Assembly (NCBI RefSeq): GCF_000152745.1
Contig: NZ_CH672428.1
Coordinates: forward strand, 131,281 to 195,280
Origin: Oceanicaulis sp. HTCC2633
GTDB taxonomy: Bacteria; Pseudomonadota; Alphaproteobacteria; Caulobacterales; Maricaulaceae
DNA: 64,000 nt
Direction of reading: 5' to 3'
Below are positions 38,771 to 47,075 of the stretch, piece by piece (the first letter of the stretch is position 1; each line of letters starts with the position of its first letter). The position numbers were made by a program, and so were the translations under genes. Under the pieces are notes generated by a model. The model did not search any database. It was given only the letters and a program-made list of their open reading frames with translations, and was not told the origin of the DNA.

Positions 38771-41014
38771 CTAGCCTTTCAGGGCGTTGTATTGGGCGAG
38801 CGTCTGGCTCACCCCGCTTTGTGTCTGTTTGGCGGCGGCGGCGGAGACCTCGACAGCGGTGTTCGCCGCCGTCTCGCGCACCATCTCCAGAATGACATCC
38901 AGCTCCAGCCCGTTCGCGCCCTGGCGTTTCTCGACGCGGGCGCCGCCCGGCGCACCGATCACATTGACGGTGACGTTCGGCTGGGCGCGCTGGCCCAGGC
39001 TGGGGCCGATCATCAGGTTTTCACCGTCCGACACGCGGGCGAAGGGGCGGCCATTGAGCGCCAGCACATTGTTATCAATGCCCGGATTGCCCCGGATCAT
39101 GCCCTCAAAGCCGCGATCAAAACCGGGGAGCCCCTTGGCCCCGCCCGCGCCTGTGAAGCCTTGATTGAACAGGCCTTCCAGAGGGCCAAACAGCGCGCCC
39201 GCAATCGGGCCGAGCACGAAACGCTGCATAGCCAGCTCGAGCATGATGCCGAGCATGCGACGGCCCATATTCTCGAAAGCCTCGCCTGCAGACTGGGCGT
39301 TCTCGGCGACCAGGCGCAGCTCCCCGCCCATAATGCGCAGGGCGCCGGTCGACAGGTCATCGATCTGGCCGGCGGTGTCCTGCGCCTCTTCGGCCATGCG
39401 GCGCAAGCCGCCCAGCGCCCGGCCCGATTGGGCCTGGGCGATCTCATAGGCGCGCTCCTTCGCCTTGTCGGCTTCGGTATTGATCACCGGATTGTCCGCG
39501 CCGCCCGGATCGGACGGATCGCCGGGCGCCTTGCCCGGGCGCAGGCGCGGAACCACCCCCGACATGTCGAGCAGGTCCTGCCGCAGGCGCAGTTCACGCT
39601 CGAGCGCCGTGACAACGCCCAGCCGGGCGCGTTCCTGCGCCAGAATGGCGGCGATCTGGTCGCCGCTGATCTCCAGCCCCGCCCGGCGAGCGGCGTTGAG
39701 ATCGCTTTCCAGCTCGGTTAGTTGCTGGACCGGCGTCATCAGGCCGCGGATCCGGGTCTCGATCAGCGCCTCCAGCTCGAGGCGACGCTCGGCGGAGAGA
39801 TTGGCGTCGTTGTCATTGGATGCGCCGGGCATTTCGGACGGGGCCCGGACATAACTGACGGCGAGATCGGACTCGGCGCGGGCCGTCAGCTCCACTATGC
39901 GCTGACGTTCGGCCAAGGCCTCGTTTATCCGCCCCAGACGGTCTTCCATGCGTTCGAGTTCAACGACCGCCATGCGTTGTTCACGCACCAGCTGGGCGCC
40001 ATCGCCAAGAATGTTGCGATACCGGGTGATCTGCTCTTGCAGCACGTCCGCCTGCAGCTCGAGCTGGGACAGGGTGCGGTCTTCCAGTGCAACCCGGGAC
40101 AGCAAAAGCGCCGCTTTCTGCTCTTCAAACCGGGCCAGCGCGGTCTGGCGGGCCTCTTCGGCGCCCAGCAGCGCTTGGGACTGGATCTGGCGGGCGCGTT
40201 CTTGTCGCAGTTCCGCCGCGGCAATCCGGTCCGCCGCCTCGGCGAAGCGCGAGAGCGCGCCATCGGTCAGCGCCTGATTGGCCAGCTCCGCCTGTTCGCG
40301 GATCCGGCTGATCTCATCGCCCGTGCGCTGCAGCAAGGGCGCGGCGTCGCGCAGACCCAGCTTGTCCGCGAGCGCCAGACGACGCGCCGGATCCTCGATC
40401 TCGGCCAGACGCTCGAGCACGCGATCGAGCGCCTGTTCGACAGGCAAATCGCTGGCGCCCAGCGCTTCCAGCCCCAGGGCGGACAGACCCTCGCGCGCCT
40501 CGCCCGTGCCGAGCGTGCGAAACTCGCCCAGGCGCTTGGCGAATTCTTCCAGCGCGCGATCCGCCTGTCCGGCATCGCCGCGCACCAGACGCAGAGAATC
40601 GCGGAAAACCAGCACGCTCTCGGCGCTGACACCCGCAACCCGGGATACATTGGTGATGGACGCAGCAAAGTCCGTGGTCTGGTTGGCGCGCTCCATCAGG
40701 ACCAGCGCCTCCCGGATCGCCGCCGCCACCACACCGACGCCCGCCGCCGCCGCCAGACCGTATGGCCCCAGCGAACCGAGGATCCGCCCAAAAGGCCCGG
40801 CCTCAGAGGCGGCGTCCTTCACCGCATCGCCCAGCTCGACAATGGTCGCCTTGGCGAGCTTGCCCTCGCGCTTGATGGGCTGCATGGCTCGGGACAGATC
40901 CCGCCCGACACGCTCGCCCGCCGGGCCAAGCGCATCCAGACGGCGCATCAGCTCTTCCTGACCGCGCAGATCGAGCCGGATGACGACAGACCCGGCCTTT
41001 TGATTACGAGCCAT
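38771..41014 (-). CDS. Tail tape measure protein
   Basis: The 747-residue protein is mostly helical with long coiled coils (about 170-420), hydrophobic central segments (LGPYGLAAAAGVGVVAAAIREALVLM at 80-105 and MLGIMLELAMQRFVLGPIAGALFGPL near 600) and a C-terminal Gly-rich part typical of tape measures (GPSLGQRAQPNVTVNVIGAPGG). If fully helical at 0.15 nm per residue it would set a tail of about 110 nm. AAAGGAGG lies before the ATG. It follows the frameshifted chaperone pair, the canonical order in siphoviruses. Confidence 0.88.
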   Translation of the reverse strand: MARNQKAGSVVIRLDLRGQEELMRRLDALGPAGERVGRDLSRAMQPIKREGKLAKATIVELGDAVKDAASEAGPFGRILGSLGPYGLAAAAGVGVVAAAIREALVLMERANQTTDFAASITNVSRVAGVSAESVLVFRDSLRLVRGDAGQADRALEEFAKRLGEFRTLGTGEAREGLSALGLEALGASDLPVEQALDRVLERLAEIEDPARRLALADKLGLRDAAPLLQRTGDEISRIREQAELANQALTDGALSRFAEAADRIAAAELRQERARQIQSQALLGAEEARQTALARFEEQKAALLLSRVALEDRTLSQLELQADVLQEQITRYRNILGDGAQLVREQRMAVVELERMEDRLGRINEALAERQRIVELTARAESDLAVSYVRAPSEMPGASNDNDANLSAERRLELEALIETRIRGLMTPVQQLTELESDLNAARRAGLEISGDQIAAILAQERARLGVVTALERELRLRQDLLDMSGVVPRLRPGKAPGDPSDPGGADNPVINTEADKAKERAYEIAQAQSGRALGGLRRMAEEAQDTAGQIDDLSTGALRIMGGELRLVAENAQSAGEAFENMGRRMLGIMLELAMQRFVLGPIAGALFGPLEGLFNQGFTGAGGAKGLPGFDRGFEGMIRGNPGIDNNVLALNGRPFARVSDGENLMIGPSLGQRAQPNVTVNVIGAPGGARVEKRQGANGLELDVILEMVRETAANTAVEVSAAAAKQTQSGVSQTLAQYNALKG

Positions 41015-41402
41015 CCGCGCCTCCTTTCCCGTCCTGTCGCTCACGCCGCAGGGCGAGGCCTGCCAACAGGCCCGCCTCGGCGGCGTCGATCAGGTCATTG
41101 AGTTCGTGGTCGGGCACGTCGGGCAGACGCCGGCGGGCCTCTTCCATGTCGATCCCGTCCACCCCGGCGAAGCCGCGGCGCAGGATGGTTTCGCGCTTGA
41201 TCAGATCGAGCAGGCGTTGACCGGCCCAGCTATGCGGGGCGTGCTCGACCTGCGGGCAGAGATGGCTGGGCGGATCATCCGGGCCGTCACAGCGCGGATC
41301 GCGCACCCGCCCGCCGCTGGCGCAGGCCTCGCCCATTGCGGCGCAGTCGCGGCAATTCTCATCGCCCCCTGCAAACAGGTATTTGCAAAGGGCGCTCAGC
41401 CG
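41004..41402 (-). CDS. T extension of the tail assembly chaperone (made by -1 frameshift)
   Basis: This frame is open from the slippery site to the stop at 41004 and gives 132 residues when entered by a -1 shift. It has a Cys-rich start (CKYLFAGGDENCRDCAAMGEACASG), possibly a small zinc-binding knuckle, followed by a helical part (LLDLIKRETILRRGF...ARRRLPDVPDHELNDLIDAAEAG). An ATG at 41336 within it could be mistaken for a separate gene of 110 residues, but no ribosome site precedes that codon. Fused to the upstream protein it makes a 293-residue gpGT-like chaperone that coats the tape measure. It overlaps the tape measure gene by 11 bases. Confidence 0.72.
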   Translation of the reverse strand, partial: RLSALCKYLFAGGDENCRDCAAMGEACASGGRVRDPRCDGPDDPPSHLCPQVEHAPHSWAGQRLLDLIKRETILRRGFAGVDGIDMEEARRRLPDVPDHELNDLIDAAEAGLLAGLALRRERQDGKGGADGS

Positions 41403-41408
41403 TTTCCC
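41364..41408 (-). promoter_or_regulatory. Programmed -1 ribosomal frameshift signal
   Basis: On the minus strand the zero-frame codons are GAG GGA AAC, i.e. slippery heptamer G-GGA-AAC (41408-41402), six bases before the zero-frame stop. After a 9-base spacer a 12-pair stem can form (41393-41382 with 41375-41364, loop of 6; six pairs of TGCAAA/TTTGCA exact, the rest GC or GU). This is the arrangement that drives gpG/gpGT frameshifting. Confidence 0.85.
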
Positions 41409-41884
41409 TCCTGAACCATCGGCCCTACGACCGAGCTGGCCCAGCTCTCAAACCTTGCCGCGACATAAGGGTCGCGCATCGCCGCGCGGATTGCGGGCAA
41501 GGTCGGCTCCAGAGCTTCCTGGGTTTCTTCATCGACAAAGCCCGACCAGTCGATCAAAAGCGCCGCCGCATGAGCGGTAAGAGCGATCGCTTCCAGAGCG
41601 CCTTCGAGCCGGTCCTGAAGATCGAGGCGGCCCTCCGGCATATCGGCGCCGTAAGCGGCCAGAGTTTCCCGCAGGCGCTCGATATACTCATCTTCGCTTT
41701 CCCCTTCGTCACGCCCCGGTACAGCTCGACGCGCCTGCGCCCAAGCCGCGCGATAGCTGGCCGTGGTTGGACGTGAGAGCCTGAAGACAGGCAAACGCCT
41801 ATCTTTCCCCTTGCCCTCCGCGACGGCGGGGAAGTCCAGCTCTTTAAAGACGCCACGCTTTTGGGTTTTTAGGTTCAAACGCAT
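41396..41884 (-). CDS. Tail assembly chaperone, gpG-like
   Basis: The 162-residue, mostly helical protein (MRLNLKTQKRGVFKELDFPAV...LIDWSGFVDEETQEALEPTLPAIRAAMRDPYVAARF) sits between the tail tube and tape measure genes, the place of lambda gpG. The ATG at 41884 overlaps the stop of the tube gene (TGATG). Close to its end lies a slippery sequence that lets a minority of ribosomes continue into the T frame. Function from position and frameshift signal; the sequence itself is not closely like lambda gpG. Confidence 0.78.
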   Translation of the reverse strand: MRLNLKTQKRGVFKELDFPAVAEGKGKDRRLPVFRLSRPTTASYRAAWAQARRAVPGRDEGESEDEYIERLRETLAAYGADMPEGRLDLQDRLEGALEAIALTAHAAALLIDWSGFVDEETQEALEPTLPAIRAAMRDPYVAARFESWASSVVGPMVQEGNG

Positions 41885-42855
41885 CACGCACCCGCCGGAT
41901 AGCTGGCGATGCTGTTGGTCAGCGTCGCGGTGAGGACCGGGGCCGAGGCGGTCTGTTCGCCCCGGAAGGCGTAGGATTCGGTGCGCAGGCCCTCGCCCTC
42001 GACCGCGCGCTCGGTGGGCTCGAACCGCATGGCGGGACAGGCCAGCACCAGCTTGGCGTTTGCGCCGAGCTCATACTCGATGGAGAGCGCCGCCGCCGTT
42101 TTGGCCCGGGCGATCTCATAGAAGGCGTTGTCCTTCACCCGCAGATCCAGCGTGCCGGTGAAATTGCCGCCAACCTCGGGCGTGAACTCCGCCACCGTGC
42201 GGGAGGCGCGCCCGGACGGACGGAAGGGCGTCAGGGTGCGCTGATACCGCACCGTGCCGCCCGTGACATTGGCCATGACCGTGCCGCCATAGCGCAGCAC
42301 CGCGCCCGGCCCCGCCGGCATGATGGCGCGGGTCAGGGCGTCGAGCGCCGTGCCCAGCGGGCTGGAGGTGAGATCGTCGATATCCGAGCACGGGCCGGAG
42401 AAGGTGACCTGACGGCGCCCGGATTCCGGCGCGACGCCGATCTCCATGCTCTGCAGCGCCCAGGTGTGCGCCCTGCGCCATTTCGCGCCCTCGGCCCAGA
42501 TGATGCTGGCGCCTGGAACCTCACGCTGGCCCGAGGTGAAGACATGCTCATACGGCCCCGAGCCGGAGGGCGCGGCGGCGCCGAGCAGATGCGGCAGATA
42601 AAGGCCGAGCTGGCTCATGCACAGCGGCACGGCGAGATCGAGCGACGCCTCGACCAGACCCTCCGCCGGGGCCTGCGCATCCATCACATTGTGAAGGTCC
42701 GAGCCGATGATGGGATCATCCACCAGCGGGTCATTCCGCCGGGGCGTCAGCCGGTAATAATCCATCGGCTGATGATCGCCATCAGCGGGAGTGCCCGCCA
42801 CGGCCTGGGCCAGAATATGGGCGAGCGACAGCCGCCCGACGAGTTGAGCCGTCAT
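41884..42855 (-). CDS. Major tail tube protein
   Basis: The 323-residue protein is beta-rich and ends with an Ig-like or extra domain (TASAPVLTATLTNSIASYPAGA). The AGREV..GASIIWAEGAKWRRAHTWALQSMEIGVAPESGRRQVTFSG stretch and GGNFTGTLDLRVKDNAFYEIA resemble tail tube proteins of siphophages. AAGGA precedes the ATG at 42855. The gene lies between a repeat element and the tail chaperone genes, consistent with lambda gpV position. Confidence 0.75.
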   Translation of the reverse strand: MTAQLVGRLSLAHILAQAVAGTPADGDHQPMDYYRLTPRRNDPLVDDPIIGSDLHNVMDAQAPAEGLVEASLDLAVPLCMSQLGLYLPHLLGAAAPSGSGPYEHVFTSGQREVPGASIIWAEGAKWRRAHTWALQSMEIGVAPESGRRQVTFSGPCSDIDDLTSSPLGTALDALTRAIMPAGPGAVLRYGGTVMANVTGGTVRYQRTLTPFRPSGRASRTVAEFTPEVGGNFTGTLDLRVKDNAFYEIARAKTAAALSIEYELGANAKLVLACPAMRFEPTERAVEGEGLRTESYAFRGEQTASAPVLTATLTNSIASYPAGA

Positions 42856-42885
42856 GGTGTGTGTCCTTCTAATTTTTGAAGCTTC

Positions 42886-43130
42886 GCTTTGCTCGACCCG
42901 TCCGGGTCTGCGCTTCCTCGGCCTCCGGCCTGCGGTTCCGCGCACGAGCGCGGGCGGCCTTTGGCCTTGCGGGCCGCTGGCGCGGCCCGGTGTAGGTGAT
43001 GAGCCCTCGGCGGATTTATCCGCCGCTAGCGCGACCGCGCGCCCGCAGCGTTAGCGAGGACCGCAGGCCGGAGGCCGAGGAACTAAAACCCCGGAACCTG
43101 CAGGCCCGGACGGGCCGAAGGAGTCAGGGA
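42886..43130. repeat. Structured GC-rich intergenic repeat, copy A
   Basis: Copy A of a family present six times at gene junctions of the head and tail operon. It holds imperfect inverted ends (cctcggcctccggcctgcgg / ccgcaggccggaggccgagg), a core with tttggccttgcgggccgctgg and the hairpin cggcggatttatccgccg, and a terminal gacgggccgaaggagtcagg module. Confidence 0.85.
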
Positions 43131-43139
43131 ATGAGAAAA

Positions 43140-43547
43140 CTAACCCCCGATTGCGAGTTCGAGGGCGGTCGGGGCGCGGAAGTCTTCGCCCTCTTTCAGG
43201 CCGAGATCGGCGATCTTGCGGTGCGTCAGGCGCACGACCTTGCCGACAGGGCCCAGACCGGAGGCCTTGAGCAGGTAGATATGACGCACGCCGGTCGCCG
43301 CCGGGACCGTCCCGGAGGCGGCTTTGTCCGCCTCTTGTTCCGGTTTTGACGGCTCAGAAGCTGAAATGGTTTCAGTTTCTCTGGACGCTTCCGGCTCTGA
43401 CGCGCCGGTTTCGGGCGCTTCAGACGCGGTCGGCTCGGCTGAAGTTGAAACGGTTTCAGCTTCAGAGGCCGTGTTGTCGAGATCCAGCGCCGGATCAGCG
43501 GCAGGCTTGGCGGTGGGTTTAGGCGTGGTGGTTTTCTTTGCGGGCAT
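43140..43547 (-). CDS. Hypothetical phage protein with acidic low-complexity N-terminus
   Basis: The first 85 of 135 residues are low-complexity (Pro, Ala, Glu, Thr, Ser, after a basic MPAKKTTTPK start); the last 50 (VRHIYLLKASGLGPVGKVVRLTHRKIADLGLKEGEDF) form a compact alpha/beta-looking domain. AAGGACATCACC precedes the ATG. Between the tail terminator and tube genes, flanked on both sides by repeat elements. Role unknown. Confidence 0.65.
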   Translation of the reverse strand: MPAKKTTTPKPTAKPAADPALDLDNTASEAETVSTSAEPTASEAPETGASEPEASRETETISASEPSKPEQEADKAASGTVPAATGVRHIYLLKASGLGPVGKVVRLTHRKIADLGLKEGEDFRAPTALELAIGG

Positions 43548-43571
43548 GGTGATGTCCTTTCGGTTTTGTGT

Positions 43572-43655
43572 TCCTCGGCCCGTCCGGGCCTGCGGTTCCG
43601 GCCATCAGGCCGGGCGGGCGGTCGCCCTTGCGGGGCGCCCTTGCGCCCCGGTTCC
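43572..43655. repeat. Structured GC-rich intergenic repeat, copy B (short)
   Basis: Truncated member of the family: cctcggcccgtccgggcctg end, the ggttccgg arm and ggtcgcccttgcggggcgcc, without the long core. It lies between the 135-residue protein gene and the tail terminator gene. Confidence 0.7.
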
Positions 43656-43663
43656 CTCACCCC

Positions 43664-44125
43664 TCACCCCAACCTTGTCAGGCTGTCGAACTCGACCTCG
43701 ATGGCGATGTCGAGCAGGTTTTCGGGGGCGAAGCCGGACTGCTTGTCCGTATCGCTTTCTAGCGCGGTGACCTGCGCGAAGCTGGCGACGCCGCCCAGAG
43801 ACCAGTCTGCGGTGATGGCCGCATCAATGGCGCGGGCCATGTCAGACATGAGCGCACGGCGCGCTGCGTCATCCTTCCCGACGCCATGCAGGCCGAGCGC
43901 AAAGCTGGCATCGACAAAAAAGGGCGGCGGGGTGGCCAGCTGATCATTGGCGGGCGCGCGGCCCGTGGACATCAGCACCACCCGGAAACGGTTATCACCT
44001 TGCGGGTCCGGATCCGCGAGGCTCGGCTCGTCATACTCCAGCGCAGGCGCACCCTCGACGGTCGCCAGGGCGGTGGAGATGACGGACTTCAGGGCCTCGA
44101 CAATGTCGTCATGGGTAGTGGTCAT
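43664..44125 (-). CDS. Tail terminator / minor tail protein, gpU-like by position
   Basis: The 153-residue product (MTTTHDDIVEALKSVISTALATVEGAPALEYDEP...) has the alpha-beta mix and the RFRVVLMSTGRAP and DIAIEVEFDS strands expected of small tail completion proteins. It is encoded between the gpZ-like and tail tube genes. ATG at 44125 follows GGAAGGA; an upstream in-frame extension would read through the repeat element. Confidence 0.65.
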   Translation of the reverse strand: MTTTHDDIVEALKSVISTALATVEGAPALEYDEPSLADPDPQGDNRFRVVLMSTGRAPANDQLATPPPFFVDASFALGLHGVGKDDAARRALMSDMARAIDAAITADWSLGGVASFAQVTALESDTDKQSGFAPENLLDIAIEVEFDSLTRLG

Positions 44126-44136
44126 TTCTTGCTGTC

Positions 44137-44395
44137 CTTCCTCGCGTCCGCTCGGTCGGTTCCGCGCACGAGCGCGGGCGCGCGGTCGCGCTTGCGGCGG
44201 ATAAATCCGCCGAGAGGAGATCACTCACACCGGGTCGCGTCAGCGGCCCGCAAGGCCAAAGGCCGCCCGCGCATATGCGCGGAACCGCAGGGGCGGACGC
44301 CCCGAGGAACTAAAAACCACGGAACCGCAGGCCCGGACGGGCCGATGAACTAAAATCCCGGAACCTGCAGGCCCGGATGGGCCGAAGGAGTCAGG
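44137..44395. repeat. Structured GC-rich intergenic repeat, copy C (core inverted)
   Basis: Same ends as the other members (ggttccgcgcacgagcgcgg at left, gcggaaccgcagg at right), but the central 90 or so bases run in the opposite direction: ggcggataaatccgccgag comes first and cggcccgcaaggccaaaggc second. Two extra copies of the gcaggcccgga(c/t)gggccga module follow at 44325-44389. Confidence 0.85.
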
Positions 44396-45098
44396 AAAAT
44401 CGACGAGAGGTGATCTCTTCGAACGCCCGGGCGAAGCGGGAGAGGCCTTCGCGCCCGATCGCGTCGGCGACGCTGTCCGGGTCGATCCGTTTGGGGATCC
44501 GCACTTGCGGGACCAGCACGAACATGACGACGCCGTTCTCGAAGTCGCCGCGCTTGCGGGCGGCGTCAGAGGCGGTGCGATAGCGCGGGTTCTTGCCCCC
44601 GCCCATACGGACCCGATCAGCGACCAACAGGGCGAGCTTGCGCCCCGGGATCGCCACATAGCGCAGCTTGCCGAAGCGGCGCTCGGCTTCCGTGATGGCG
44701 TGCTTGCGCGCCTGGCGCAGGCGCCCGCTGGTTCCAAAGGACCGGCCCGCCTGCGGCGCGTTCTCGGTCGGGATCGCCAGCCAGAAGCCGGACTCCGACC
44801 GCAGGGTCACCCCCTCGGAGAAGGCGCGGATGATATGGGGCGCATTGCTCCACCAGCTGATGGTCGGCGTCAGGGATGCGCCCCGCCGGGGGAAAACCCG
44901 CGAGCGCCACGCCTTGGAGACCTTGTCGCCGAGAGCGGGTTCCGTGTCGGCGCGCAGCCGGGTCTTGCCCCAGTCCGCGACCGCGTCCGCCGTCGCCATC
45001 GCCGCTTCGGCCAGTTCCTCGACTGTGGCGTCGATGTCGGCAGCCAGCGCCTCGGTGACAGAGACGTCTAAGGAGAACTCGTCAGCGTCGAGACGCAT
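44391..45098 (-). CDS. Minor tail / head-tail protein (DUF6441-like, gpZ position)
   Basis: The 235-residue protein has an N-terminal helical part (TEALAADIDATVEELAEAAMATADAVADWGKTRLRADTEPALG) and a central SWWSNAPHIIRAFSEGVTLRSESGFWLAIPTENAP segment that I associate with DUF6441 phage proteins. The ATG at 45098 has GGAG in front. Both sides carry repeat elements. It likely takes part in tail completion or joining, by position. Confidence 0.68.
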   Translation of the reverse strand: MRLDADEFSLDVSVTEALAADIDATVEELAEAAMATADAVADWGKTRLRADTEPALGDKVSKAWRSRVFPRRGASLTPTISWWSNAPHIIRAFSEGVTLRSESGFWLAIPTENAPQAGRSFGTSGRLRQARKHAITEAERRFGKLRYVAIPGRKLALLVADRVRMGGGKNPRYRTASDAARKRGDFENGVVMFVLVPQVRIPKRIDPDSVADAIGREGLSRFARAFEEITSRRFS

Positions 45099-45107
45099 AT
45101 TGTTGTC

Positions 45108-45290
45108 TCCTCGGGGCTCCGCCCCTGCGGTCCTCGCTAAAGCTGCGGGCGGCGCTTGGCCTTGCGGGCCGCTGGCGCAGCCCGGTGTAAGTGATCTCAC
45201 CTCGGCGGATCTATCCGCCGCAAGGGCGAACGCCCGCCCGGCCCGATGGCCGGAACTTGCAGGCCCGGACGGGCCGAAGGAGTCAGGAAA
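45108..45290. repeat. Structured GC-rich intergenic repeat, copy D
   Basis: Core in the same direction as copy A (gcttggccttgcgggccgct, then ctcggcggatctatccgccg), ending in gacgggccgaaggagtcagg. The left arm is shortened to cctcggggctccgcccctgc. Confidence 0.82.
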
Positions 45291-45298
45291 GAACGGCG

Positions 45299-45640
45299 CT
45301 ACGCGCCAAAATCGAAGCTGTACTGGCCGACGCTGTCGGGACCAGTCGGGGCTTCGGAGAGGGTCAGGACCGCGCCCGAGGACCGGGTGAAGGTTCCGCC
45401 CTTCACGGGCTCGACGCCGGCGGCGAGGAAGGGCTTGCGGAAGGCCGTGCCGGTGCGGCGCGGCGCGCGCATGGCGCCGAAGCCGGAGCCTGCATCCAGC
45501 GGTTCCGTCGTGTCATCGAGGATCACCGGGACCGCCAGCACGACGGGAGCACCGCCCGGGCCGGCATAGTCCATCGGCTCGCCAAAGGTCGCGCCCGAGG
45601 CCTCGCCGAAGGCGGTTTCAAAATCTTGATCGAAGCTCAT
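45299..45640 (-). CDS. Head-tail joining protein, gpFII-like by position
   Basis: The 113-residue, beta-rich protein (MSFDQDFETAFGEASGATFGEPMDYAG..GGAPVVLAVPVILDDTTEP...TFTRSSGAVLTLSEAPTGPDSVGQYSFDF) has the size and strand pattern of phage head-tail joining proteins of the gpFII type. It is the first gene after the capsid gene, separated by a repeat element. Ribosome site GGACAGAG upstream. Confidence 0.68.
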   Translation of the reverse strand: MSFDQDFETAFGEASGATFGEPMDYAGPGGAPVVLAVPVILDDTTEPLDAGSGFGAMRAPRRTGTAFRKPFLAAGVEPVKGGTFTRSSGAVLTLSEAPTGPDSVGQYSFDFGA

Positions 45641-45650
45641 TATCTCTGTC

Positions 45651-45825
45651 CTTCCTCGCGTCCGCTCGGTCGGTTCCGCGCAGGGGCGCGGGCGGCCTTT
45701 GGCCTTGCGGGCCGCTAAGGCGACCCGGTGTGAGTGATCACCCCTCGGCGGGCGAAGTCCGCCGCAAGCGCGACCGCGCGCCCGCAGCGAAGCGAGGACC
45801 GCAGGCCCGGACGGGCCGAGGAACG
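45651..45825. repeat. Structured GC-rich intergenic repeat, copy E
   Basis: Core in copy A direction: gcggcctttggccttgcggg, tgtgagtgatcacccctcgg, then the hairpin cggcgggcgaagtccgccg, followed by the long arm gcgaccgcgcgcccgcagcg shared with copies A and F. Confidence 0.85.
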
Positions 45826-45883
45826 GGAAAAGGCGATCAGCCCCCGGGCAAACCCGGGAGCTGATCAGGCTGGGGAGGAGCGG

Positions 45884-46963
45884 TTAGCCCGGATCGGCGG
45901 AGGCGCTGACCTTGACCAGGACCTTGGGCTGTTTGCAGAGCGGCAGGAAGTTGGATTCCGACCACAGCTCCACGCCCTTGCCGTGCTTCATCAATTCGGC
46001 GGACATGAAGATCGGCAGGGCGAAGCGACCCGCATCATCGCCCAGATCCATGTCGATGATCGACGGCAGATCATTGAGCTCGGACAGAGTGTCCGCCGGA
46101 GCCGCAAAGGTGGCGAAGGTTTCGGTCGTGCCCACGGGGTAGGCATGACCCTCGCCCGCTGCAATGAAGCGTTCGATGCCGCCCCTGACCGGCGCCGAAC
46201 CCCGGTTCTCGATATAGGTGACCGTGCCGAACGGGTTGAACATCCGGCCCGTCTGACCCGCATCACGATAGCGCGGCAAATCACGCAGCTCACGCTTGTC
46301 CTGCGCTTCATAAAGCTTCGCCACCTTCGGGTGCTCGGCCAGACTGCCGAAAAATTCAGGTGACACCTGAACCTCAACACCGTCCAGCATTTCGCCCAGA
46401 AGATTGTCTTCGATATAGCCGCGCAGCGCTTCATCCGCGCCGCGGATATCGGCGTTCTCATTCGAAAGATCGAAATAGACAGTGTGGGGGCTGACGCCGA
46501 AATCGGTGAAGAGGTTCGACAGGGTCGTGCCGTCACCATCCTTGATGATGCCCTTGAGCGCCTGAACCCGCAGATACTCCGCCGTGATGGCGTGCTTGCG
46601 CGCAATCGTGCGCTGTTTCTTCGCCAGTTCCATGGGCAGGTTGGCTCGCACCTCCTTGCCCTCGACCACAATCGTGCGGTCCTGAAGATCACTGGCGAGG
46701 ATCTGATCTTCCACCGGGAAGTGCGGCACCTTGAAGATCTTCAGGTTTTGCTTGCCGGTGTCGGACTTCTGACCCGGCGCGCCGCGCTCTTTGGCGCCCA
46801 GCACCTGCAGAACGCCATTGTCCTCGGTGACCTGCACGAAGGTGGAGTCAATCGGCTCCAGCGGGAAAATGTTGAGCGCTGAAACCAGACCGCCGCGTTT
46901 GGGGTGCTTGCGCACCTCCATGGTCATGGAGCGGGCGGAAAACGGGAAGTTGAACTTAGTCAT
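45884..46963 (-). CDS. Major capsid protein, gpE family
   Basis: The 359-residue protein is close in length and order to lambda gpE-type capsids: the N-terminal arm, VTEDNGVLQVLGAKERGAPGQ, FKVPHFPVEDQILASDLQDR, a long spine helix (ELAKKQRTIARKHAITAEYLRVQALKG) and a C-terminal A-domain region. It follows the decoration protein gene, as in lambda. ATG at 46963 with GGAG is preferred over a codon at 47143, which would overlap that gene. Confidence 0.9.
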   Translation of the reverse strand: MTKFNFPFSARSMTMEVRKHPKRGGLVSALNIFPLEPIDSTFVQVTEDNGVLQVLGAKERGAPGQKSDTGKQNLKIFKVPHFPVEDQILASDLQDRTIVVEGKEVRANLPMELAKKQRTIARKHAITAEYLRVQALKGIIKDGDGTTLSNLFTDFGVSPHTVYFDLSNENADIRGADEALRGYIEDNLLGEMLDGVEVQVSPEFFGSLAEHPKVAKLYEAQDKRELRDLPRYRDAGQTGRMFNPFGTVTYIENRGSAPVRGGIERFIAAGEGHAYPVGTTETFATFAAPADTLSELNDLPSIIDMDLGDDAGRFALPIFMSAELMKHGKGVELWSESNFLPLCKQPKVLVKVSASADPG

Positions 46964-47075
46964 AGGGGGCTCCCTGACGGCGTCGCGCTGCGGCGCCGTA
47001 TCCATGTGAAGACAGCGCCGCAGCGGCGCCGTGAGGGATTGAAAGAGATCAGGGCAGCGCGCCGCCCTGTTCAGA

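Noticed and set aside
41004..41336. Independent 110-residue gene starting at 41336
   Set aside because: No ribosome site, and the frame is open further up to a canonical slippery sequence; it is better read as the T part of a frameshift product.
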